Origin: Excoecaria cochinchinensis
Taxonomy: Eukaryota; Streptophyta; Magnoliopsida; Malpighiales; Euphorbiaceae
Direction: 5' to 3'
Assembly: GCA_947683425.1 (NCBI GenBank)
Contig: CANTUQ010000043.1
Span: 13,472,501-13,536,500 of the forward strand
DNA length: 64,000 bases
Made by a program: the position numbers and the translations under genes. Positions 56,196-64,000 of this stretch are shown one piece after another; position 1 is the first letter of the stretch; each line of letters opens with the position of its first letter. The notes beneath the pieces were generated by a model. That model was given only the letters and a program-made list of their open reading frames with translations, was not told the DNA's origin and did not search any database.

Positions 56196-57039
56196 TAAAT
56201 TAGATTTTCTAATAAAATGAGACCAATGTCTTAGTTTTTCCATCCAAATAAATTGTCACTTCAAAATTATTTTCTTTAACTATGCATGCGAGGACCAATG
56301 TCATTATCCTTAATAAATACCCCGTTTTATGTATGATTTACATTTCATTTACATTGGGGGTTGCATTCCGCCCCTAGTTTTGTTGTAATTTATCGTATTT
56401 TTATTTGCCTTATTTTAATCTTGTTTTTATTTATCGTTGTTATCATGCGATTGATATGCACTCTAATTACTGCATTTAAATGAATGAGAAAATGGATGAA
56501 ATCTTAAATTCCAAAGTCAATTATAATTTAATCAAGGTATGAATAAATGGGAAGTCTCGAACTCTCTCTGGTCTTAGGTTTAACGAGGTTAGAGGACCAT
56601 CTCAATGTCCTATTGGGATGGGGTCTCTAAAATATCTCTTGTTGCCCAAAATAGGCCCAATTTGCATTGTCTTAGGCTCCACGAGATTAGATGATCTTTC
56701 CAGTATTTTATAAGAAGGAGGTGTCCAAAATATCTCTGGCTTGTCCAAAATAGATGTATATGTATCGTCTTAGGCTTCATGAGATTAGACAATCCTTCCA
56801 GTGTTCTATTAGAAGGAGGTATCCAAAATATCTATGATTGCCCAAAATAGACACACATGCGCTGTCTTAAACTCAGTGAGGCTAGATGACCTTTCCCAAT
56901 ATTTTATTGGGTGGTGACTCCAAAACACCTCCTTATTGCCCAAAATAGATGCCCTTGTAAATTTTTACAAGTTTTATAAACCTCTCCTGAGTGCCCTAAA
57001 AGCGGGTTTTCGGGGCATCCCGAGGTTCGGCGCGCGTCA
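56196..57039 (+). repeat. 5' LTR of Tat element 2, terminal part
   Basis: Continues from 51529 and ends GGTTCGGCGCGCGTCA just before the primer site. It includes GAGGACCAATGTC as in other Tat LTRs, then a tandem array of the terminal module. Confidence 0.88.
56573..56965 (+). repeat. About 98-bp tandem module, four copies, at the Tat LTR end
   Basis: Units start CTTAGG or CTTAAA at 56573, 56671, 56769 and 56866, giving periods of 98, 98 and 97 bp. Each has an inverted repeat of the CCAATGTCCTATTGGGATGG type, an AAAATATCTC segment and GCCCAAAATAG. Confidence 0.88.
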
Positions 57040-57042
57040 TAG

Positions 57043-57058
57043 TGGCGACTCCACTGGG
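57043..57058 (+). promoter_or_regulatory. Primer-binding site of Tat element 2 (not Met type)
   Basis: TGGCGACTCCACTGGG begins 4 bp after the LTR end at 57039. This differs from the Met type used by the other elements and agrees with the tRNA-Arg type reported for Ogre/Tat elements, as far as I remember. Confidence 0.75.
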
Positions 57059-57975
57059 AACATAAGAGACTTCACTTCGAAAGTACCTTAGTTAAAACAT
57101 ATAATTGAGTTTTAATTTAAAAATTTCATCCATTTTCAAAATTGCATTGCGTTTCATTAGAGTCTTAAAACTATGCTAGTTTGGTCCCTATTCTTCCCCC
57201 GGTGCGTTCCCGAAGCACACCCTACGTTCACTCAATATAGGGAAGTGTCAAGGATAATCACCAGCCCAAGCCCCGTACCATCCTGGTATATCAAATGAAG
57301 ACCCGGTAGGTCGTTATGCTCGTGATGAGCTAGACCCATTGGTAGGGACCATGCTTGGGTAGCCCTAAAGTATCATCACCTTTGACCAAATCTCATATAA
57401 TGGCAATAGATACTTCCCCTAGGTGAAATGTACCGTAATACTGTGCTTGCTATGTGGGCCATTATATATTGAACAAAATCAACCAAATTAAGTAGTTTTT
57501 TTTATCAAAGGCTTTTATGCCCCGGTGAGCCCATCTTAATTTAGTTTAAATGTTTAAATACATAAAGGCCAAAATTCATACGTATACGCATTAATTAAGA
57601 GATGTTATGCTGTTGATTTTCCGCCGAGCACCATACGCATCCATTGGGTTCCCCGTTAACCCATGGATCAAGCCCACCTAGGAAAGAGACCGCATTACCT
57701 CATGTGTGGGAGTAATAAGGTTGAAAGGATCTACTTGCTTGTATATGGTTATAAATGTTATATAACACACAATCATGCATTGTATATGTCATTCATGCAT
57801 CATTCTAACAATTTAAATCTTTCAGTCATCATAGATTCATCTAAGTGGTCTAAGGATCCCAACGGACGGCTAAGCAGAAAACCTATCTTCGAGTTGCCAA
57901 AAAGGGTATCAGTTTAGGGTTCAGATTCACTCTCAGAGGGCATTGAGACTTTGTTTTCAGATTTTTTTCAATAGA
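57059..57975 (+). other. Long leader of Tat element 2
   Basis: About 0.9 kb between primer site and gag without a convincing ORF. The part after about 57695 is shared with Tat element 1. A possible splice acceptor (AAATCTTTCAG) precedes CATCATAGATTCATC at about 57828. Confidence 0.65.
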
Positions 57976-59036
57976 ATGGCTAATCTTCCAAGAGAGACGG
58001 AGGCGATTCGCGCTTTGATGGCTGAGGAACTAAGTAAGAGATTGGAGGAATTTGAGAATAGAGTAATGGCCATGATGAGGAATTTGACTGCTACAACGAC
58101 CCAGCCCGCTGGGCAATTAGTTGCTCCTACAGTAGGACAAGAGAAATCAGATTCGGTTAAGGAGGATCCTCCAGTGATTTTACTCCCACCAATGGCTGAG
58201 CTCAGGGGTGCACCCAAACCCAAAGTGGTCATATATCCTGACGGTGATTTCTTCGGAGAGGACTTGGTCTTAATAAAGGGCAAGCCACCTAAAGTTAAGG
58301 AGGCAATGTGGAAGAAGATATAAGGGAGGTTTGAAAAGTTTGAAGCCCGGGCGACGGCTATTATGGAGAATTTAATCGCTAACGTGATGCCACCCTCCGG
58401 CCAGTAGCCTATTGCTCTTACCTTGCCCCAAAAAGAGCATGATCCAACTAAGGAAGTATGCATACCACCCACTGAGTCTAGAGGAAAATCGCCTGTTGTT
58501 CCTTCATCTGAGCAAAAAGGCAAAGGGCATGCTTCAGAGAATAGGCTTCTAACAGTGGTACGAGGCCTAAAAAGAAGGATAGACGTCCTCGAAGAAGAAA
58601 TTTCAAAGGCCAAACTTGAGACTACCCTAGCTGCTCGCAAGGAAGTCTCTTTGAAAATAGAAAAGAGAGGTCGACAGCATGGGTGTAACATCCGTGTGGT
58701 ACTTGGGGGATGGAAGGAGTATCAACAATTAAAACAGCCCAGGAGTGTGGTTTCGATATAAGCAGATCTTTGCCTCAAGCATTAGAAGGGAACTCGCGAC
58801 CAGGTTCGACCAGGCCAACTAAAGGTCAGAGGCTACTAAATCATCATCAGCACACCAGCTATCCAGTAGACAAATGCCAAACCCTAAAAGGTGAAGTCCA
58901 TGATCCCATTAATAACGAGCAGCTGGTAATCCTTGAAGGAGGGAACAATGGCATAGGAGAAGGTAATCATGGGAACTCGAGTCTTGATGATGACAGTGCA
59001 AGAGACATTGGAGCCCCCAAGATTTCAACCATTTGA
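57976..59036 (+). pseudogene. Tat-lineage gag fragment with repeated N-terminal module (Tat element 2)
   Basis: Starts MANLPRETEAIRALMAEELS, equivalent to the start at 9330. The module LEEFENRVMAMMRNL ... PAGQ is followed, after a linker and a TAA at 58321, by a second version, KFEARATAIMENL ... PPSGQ. This suggests an internal duplication of the N-terminal coiled-coil part. Further on, an ORF with SENRLLTVVRGLKRRIDVLE (58550 on) looks like another coiled coil. Gag core motifs seen in Tat element 1 (VVSWYQGL, FHEYLTRW) were not found, so the core is deleted or highly decayed. Confidence 0.75.
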
Positions 59037-59430
59037 ACTACTCAAGGCTGCTATATCATCTGGGATAAGCCTTTATCCAAGCATCTCTTTTATTTCATTG
59101 ACAAGGGGAAGTTATAGCCGAAGCCTGCAAAACTCGCCAAGAGCTAAGGGCATCCTAGCCATCGAGCAGATCAATATTGTGCCTACCATCAGCATACTAA
59201 GCATGAGACTGATGGGTGCCGAACTCTGAGGAAACAAGTTCAATACCTCATTGAAGAGGAGCTGAGAGGTGGGGAAGACGGTTCTCGTGGGTGATAATGA
59301 ACCATTGGCCAAAACATCTGAGCTAGTGGAAACAGACAGAAGATAGCTATTTAGATGGTTTTTTTTATTCTGGAACTATTTGATAATGACATTTTTAATG
59401 CTAGTTTTTGTTAAATAAAATGAATGATTT
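59037..59430 (+). other. Decayed gag/protease-region sequence, no readable gene
   Basis: Short ORFs only. Weak similarity in order to the linker before RT of Tat element 1; nothing assignable. Confidence 0.4.
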
Positions 59431-60878
59431 TTGCTTATTTGTTTCATATCTCTCATGATTTCATTGTGCATAATTATGATCACGACTCATTCATATTTGA
59501 CATTAATTCAACTGATATCATTTCATTTAATCTTGGAGACTTTGGAGAACCCAAAGAAAATCTTGATAGCATCTGTAACTCCTGAAGAGAGATTAAAATT
59601 TGAGAGAATAAAAACAAGTGTGGAAAAGTCTTTGCCTGGACCTACGAAGACACGCCGGGAGATGATCGCAAAGTCACCGAACACACTATGCTAGCATATT
59701 ACGATCATGGACCAGTCATGCAGAAGTTTAAAAAACTCAAGCCGGAAGGGGTAGAAAAGGTTAAAAGGAGAGATCCACAAGTAGAAACGGGGCCAAATTT
59801 CTTATTGAGGCGCATCACCCAATTGGGTTGATCTACATTGTCCCTAATGGTTAGGAAGAGAAGTGCGTGTGTGTAAACTATCAGGATTTGAACAAAACTT
59901 GTCAAAAAAAAGGAAGTAAAAGAATCAATATGTAGATCTGGCCGAAAACTGTTGATATGGGGGCAAAGGAAAGTCATCCTAGGGGCAAGCTTTGTTCAAA
60001 TCCCGTTGATCTACACATACCCATACTTTGCCATTCTTCTTGACTTCCAAAAAGGACCAAAAGGGTTCTATTGACTTACAATGGATACTGATTGCTCGAG
60101 CTTGGGAATAGATATCATAGGGGAGGTGTGCTCTACCGCCTCCAACGGAAAAGTTCATCGAAAAGAATCCGATACGTCAATATGCTCTCCCTCAACACAT
60201 TATGTCCAAGGACGGTGGAGGGGGGGGGGGGCAGTTTATGGCTAAGGCTAGGGAGTTGCTCCAGAGGTATGGCATTAAAGACCACAAGTCCTCTCTGTAT
60301 TGCCCTCAAACTAATGGGGCATGAGAGGCTGCTAATAAGAAGATCTTGGTCAAGATGGTTCGAAACTACAAGGATTGGGTAGAGGAATGGCCTTTTGGAC
60401 TTTGGGGCTAGAGAACCATCGTTGGAACCTCTATAAGAGTCACGCTTTATTCCTCGATATATAAGGCAGAAGCAGCACTCCCGGTCGAAGTAGAGCTCAA
60501 ACCTTTAAGGATAGTCATGGAAGCCCAAATTACGGAAGCCGACTGGGCGCTGTAACGGCTGCAGCAGTTAAACACGTCAGACGAGGATAGATTGTGGGAT
60601 TACTATCACAGTCAGATCTATCGGAAAACACTTTGCTCGATTAGTCGGAAAAAAAAGTCAGAAAGAGCCTACTAAAAGAGTGAGATTTATTCTTTAAGCA
60701 AATGAGTCCGAATGTTCCAGATGAATGAGGCAAATTCAAGCCAGCGTATGAAGGCCCATTAGTTCTTGAGAAGTTATTGTCCAAAGGAGCAGCGTTTCCG
60801 ATAGACAGTGATGAAGCAAATATGAACAACCAGTCAGAACCTAAAGACGCAAAAGGTTCCATGGCTAAAGACTAAAAA
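59431..60878 (+). pseudogene. Tat-lineage pol remnants: RT start, then integrase (Tat element 2)
   Basis: The RT N-terminal part is recognisable (LENPKKILIAS, TPEERLKFERI; then IVPNG and CVCVNYQDLNK in different frames). The rest of RT, both RNase H domains and the integrase zinc region are deleted. At about 60080 the sequence resumes with a piece matching LTIDADCS and GIDIIGEV of integrase, then QFMAKARELLQRYG, KDHKSSLYCPQTNGA and the C-terminal part (LPVEVELKPLRI). A G12 run lies near 60220. A block at 59986-60055 is an inverted copy of the RT motif. Many stops and frameshifts; clearly dead. Confidence 0.82.
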
Positions 60879-61270
60879 TCAAAAGAAGAGAATAAAAGCC
60901 CCACGGGTTAAAAATCAAAAAAAAGGCAGCCTTGCTAAAATTGGGCGCCTCGTTAGGATGAAAATCGAAAAAAGGCATCCTGGGCAAAAATTAGAGGCTT
61001 GAGAGAAAATGTCCAATCAAGAAAACCCGAGAGGGCTGATTGGAAATAGGAGTTTTGATGCTTTCAAGATCCATTTTGAGATTAAATGTAGTTTTGCATT
61101 TTGAATCTATGTTAGATAATGATAATGTATAGAGAAATCATACTGAAATGTACACAATTTTGCAAGAAAGATATAAAACAAAGGCAATTAGACTCATGTG
61201 TTCATTATCTTCTAGTTCTTTTATAAAAAGAAAAACATCATTCATTATTGAATGCATCTAATCTAAATAA

Positions 61271-61573
61271 CTATACTCTGCTCTCGTCGGCCAGGCGCTT
61301 AAGCTGATGGGTCCCATTATCAATCGCTAGATTGGGCACCCGTATCTTGTATGAACTGGTAAAAGCAAAGGGGCAACCTCCGATTAGTTGTATAACAGCC
61401 TTCACAGGCAGCTGGGTCCAGAGGCCATGGTACTTGGAGGTGAAAGTCGAAGATAAGATGCCATTTGGAAAGGATGGGAGGGGCCTCACAACATCTTGAA
61501 TTCCTTCTGAACTATTGGACACAGCGAGCGGTGATATAGAAGGTAGCCTCATAGAGCCCGCGTAACGAGACAC
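61271..61573 (-). pseudogene. Candidate antisense ORF of a Tat 3' UTR
   Basis: About 100 codons open on the minus strand with protein-like composition, including VRPLPSFPNGILSSTF, KYHGLWTQLPVKAVIQLIGG and VPNLAIDNGTHQLKRLAD. Upstream in the same sense, in another frame, is QLPAPLALHFSAVTLDGYL, so the true ORF may be longer and frameshifted. There is no ATG at the start; the frame opens at GTG. Extra ORFs in antisense orientation between pol and the 3' LTR are known in several plant Tat elements (for example Grande and Retand relatives). I do not recognise a domain here. The equivalent part is missing from Tat element 1. Confidence 0.4.
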
Positions 61574-62269
61574 AAATAACCATCCAAAGTTACAGCAGAA
61601 AAGTGGAGAGCCAGGGGCGCAGGAAGTTGATCCTTATTCGCCACCTCACCCAATCTAGCGACACCTTCATCAGGAGAGATAAGGGAATATAATCACTGCT
61701 TAGGGGGAAAATGCCTCAACGAATAACTGCCGATTACTCTAGAAGGAGGCTCTAATAGTAAGTCCAGCTTTTCTTATAGCCATGCTTGAAAAGGGATTAA
61801 AAAAAAAAGCTGCTTGATTGGGTTGGGTCCATTCCAGGCAAATAAGGCACAGGGTTATGTGAAAATCCACAAAAGATGCATTTCCCACTAAGAAAAGCTA
61901 CCGTGAAAATCTACAAGGGATGCACTACCTTAAAAAAATGACTACAAGTATCAGATGAGAACCTCACAACCCCAAAGGCACGAAATTCAAAAGCAGCTTC
62001 AAAAGGCATCGATCCTATTGCAAATTGCAGCCAGCCTAGCTATCATCTCTAAGTCCACTTAGATGAATTCTTATCCTACATTTCTGCATGACACATACAT
62101 TTCACGTGCTTGCTCACTATTTTTCCTGCATATTTGGCTTTCCAATTTTGCAGTAAGAGAGATTTAATGCGGACACTAAAAAAAGGCGAGTGGCTACATC
62201 AATCCTAATATCAATCCAAAAATCAATCCAAGCATCAAATCCAAATACCTCTCAGGGGGCACCACTTTA

Positions 62270-62676
62270 AATCTCAGAAGGGTTAGCACGATGGCAACAC
62301 TACCATTCTACGGAAGGTTATCACGATCACTGCACTACCACTTCACATCTCAGAAGGGTTAGCACGATGGCAGCACTACCATTCTACGGAAGGTTAGCAC
62401 AACCACGACACTACCACTTCAAAAGGGTTAGCATGATGATGGCAGTACTACTCCACGGAGGGTTAACATGATCACGGAACTACCACTTCAAATCTAAAAA
62501 GGGTTAGCACGATGGCAGCACTACCATTCTACAGAAGGTTAGCATGACCACAGCACTACCACTTCAGAAGAGTTAGCACGATGACGGCACTCCACGGAGG
62601 GTTAGCACGATCACATCACTACCACTTTAAATCTCAGAAGGGTTAGCACGATGGCGGTACTACCATTTTATGGAAG
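62270..62676 (+). repeat. 76-bp composite tandem array in a Tat 3' UTR
   Basis: Alternating half-units: GGTTAGCACGATGGCAGCAC..ACCATTCTACGGAA and GGTTAGCAC(G/A)A(C/T)CAC..CACTACCACTTCAAATCTCAGAA. The period is 76 bp between TCAGAAG at 62274 and 62350. Later units are shortened. About five to six composite units, diverged. Confidence 0.85.
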
Positions 62677-62681
62677 GTTAG

Positions 62682-64000
62682 TGTGACGCGCGCCGGACCC
62701 CGTGGCCGACCCTCTGACCGCCCGCTTGAGGGCGATCGGGCAATTGAGGATCCGTTGGCAACTTGTAAAGATATTTACAAGTGCGTCTATTTTGGGCAAT
62801 AAGGAGGTTTCATGGAGTCGCCACCCAATAGAACATTGGGAAAGTTTCTCTCGCCTTGGAGAGCCTAAGACTGCGCTTAGTATCCATTTTGGGCCAACCA
62901 AAGGGGTCTTGGAGGGTAAACCTCTCGCCCTAAGGAGCTTAGGATTCACGTCAAAGTCTCGTGACACAAGAGGTGTCTTGGAGGTCATAGTTCTAATGAG
63001 TGATCGGATAGACCTCTCGCCTCTTTGAGCCCAAAGACCAGAGCTGGGTTCGGGACTTCTCATCTATTTCTACCTTGATTATTTTACGATCAAATTTTAA
63101 ATTTCATTAATTCGCTCTCTCTCCACACGATGCAATCGAATCAAAGCGCATTTAGTCATATTTGGAAAGCGGTAAATGAACGAGTAAATAATGAAAGCGA
63201 TAAATTACAATAACACAAGGAGCGGAATACAACTCCCTTTTATAAATATGCAATACATACACAAATCGGGGCATTGCTTATTTTGAGGACTTTGGTCCTC
63301 GCATGCATCATTATTAAAATGGATATTTCTATTATGAGGATTTTATTGGACAAAATTAGGACATTGGGTCCTTGATTTTATGAAGAATTCAGTTTATTAA
63401 ATATAAAACGTTTGGCCGATTTTTACATTAGCGAGAAATACAACAATTTTGTCATATACAGGAGAAACGATAAATAAATACATGAAATACAAAAGAGAGG
63501 AGGATAGGGAACTAAACTAGGCGAACTTTCCATATACGGGAGAAATCCCTCAGGCTCCAGCCAGTCCAAGAAATAGAAACATATTCTCATAAAACAAGCA
63601 AAAGGATGTTAGAATACAGAGGAAAAATTATAAATAAACATAAAAATTTGAGTGAACAAAAAAGGGAAAGAAAACGATTTGAAAATGTGGGACAGAACCC
63701 ACCGACGGGCTATGCTGAATGACCGGCGGGCGTCGGTCAAGGTGACCAATACAGCCCGTTGCTCACTCCAAGGGAGCTGTCTGTGAGGGTGACCGACGGG
63801 TTATGCTTAAAGGTGACCGACGGGCGTCGGTCAAAGTAGATGACCCATCGGTCACCACTGTCCCAGAAAAAATAGAAACTTTTCAAAAAGCAAAAACACA
63901 AATTTTACACAGACCCAAGAAGAATAGAAGCAAGAAATACAAAAAGGGGACAAGAGCAAAGATAATATCGAAAATGAAGGTAAAAAAGGGACAGAAAAGG
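62682..64000 (-). repeat. Tat-type LTR, partial, running off the right edge
   Basis: The minus strand ends GGTCCGGCGCGCGTCACA at 62682. The 5 bp outside (GTTAG, 62677-62681) should be the target duplication. It has about three copies of the terminal module (62780-63045), then GGACTTTGGTCC/GGACATTGGGTCC blocks, and a GC-rich block at 63680-63870 made of GACCGACGGGCGTCGGTCA-like palindromic repeats. Whether it is a solo LTR or part of an element cannot be told. Confidence 0.85.

Larger units (their letters stand above)
60879..62681 (+). other. 3' UTR of Tat element 2
   Basis: Shares several blocks in order with the 3' UTR of Tat element 1 (AAGAAAACCCGAGAGGG at about 61019, TTGGGTCCATTCCAGGCAA at about 61822). 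Between them it has about 350 bp more than element 1, containing an antisense ORF. It ends in a tandem array and is cut by an inserted Tat LTR at 62682, so the polypurine tract and 3' LTR are not seen. Confidence 0.7.

Noticed and set aside
57957..58691. Minus-strand ORF of 244 codons
   Set aside because: Exactly antisense to the Tat gag N-terminus at 57976-58420 and beyond; the sense strand shows homology to 9330, so this is a shadow.

Overview
The window is plant nuclear DNA, most likely from a dicot with a large, repeat-rich genome. It is almost wholly nested LTR retrotransposons. I found no intact host gene, rRNA, tRNA or CRISPR array. The evidence for a plant is the set of lineages: Ty3/gypsy chromoviruses of the Tekay/Del type (pol ending in a chromodomain, initiator-Met tRNA primer site), Ty3/gypsy elements of the Tat/Ogre/Retand type (second archaeal-type RNase H, LTRs of 2-3 kb, a different primer site), one Ty1/copia element, a hAT-like element and a Mutator-like MITE.

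Left part, 1-40464, is one matryoshka. A minus-strand Ty1/copia element (pieces at 23839-25595, 28179-29551 and 38990-40464) is the outermost visible layer. It was hit three times: by a gag-only Tekay-like element (19969-23838 visible), by a Tat solo LTR (25596-28178) and by a nearly intact young Tekay element (29552-38989, TSD GTGAC). The gag-only element was hit in its leader by Tat element 1 (9100-19968 visible). Tat element 1 was hit in its leader by a minus-strand Tekay element (2590-9099). That element was hit in integrase by a further long-LTR element (1-2589), whose coding region, if any, lies off the left edge. The copia 5' LTR also holds a 435-bp MITE with a 9-bp TSD.

Middle part, 40465-49742, holds old, poorly resolved LTR relics. 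Among them is a 1354-bp hAT-like element (45695-47048, 8-bp TSD CTAGTTAG) that carries what looks like a captured small host gene.

Right part, 49743-64000, is a second, very decayed Tat element (Tat element 2). Its 5' LTR (49743-51529 plus 56196-57039) contains a Tekay-type solo LTR (51530-56190), which itself contains a Tat solo LTR (53915-56102). All three levels are supported by an insertion duplication or by sequence continuity. The internal region (57040-62681) is cut by another minus-strand Tat LTR that runs off the right edge.

The most interesting signal is in LTR sequence that carries no known function. Tekay-type LTRs of four different subfamilies share a splice-donor / about 120-bp / splice-acceptor layout. 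In three of them a codon-aligned block ending in a stop follows. They also share arrays of CpG-rich inverted repeats, a conserved 14-bp palindrome with symmetric compensating changes, and a conserved tandem double hairpin. Tat LTRs carry a tandem module of about 98 bp, variable in copy number, directly before the primer site. The two Tat 3' UTRs carry unrelated satellite-like arrays at the same place. All substitution counts and boundaries were read by eye; no alignment or database search was run.
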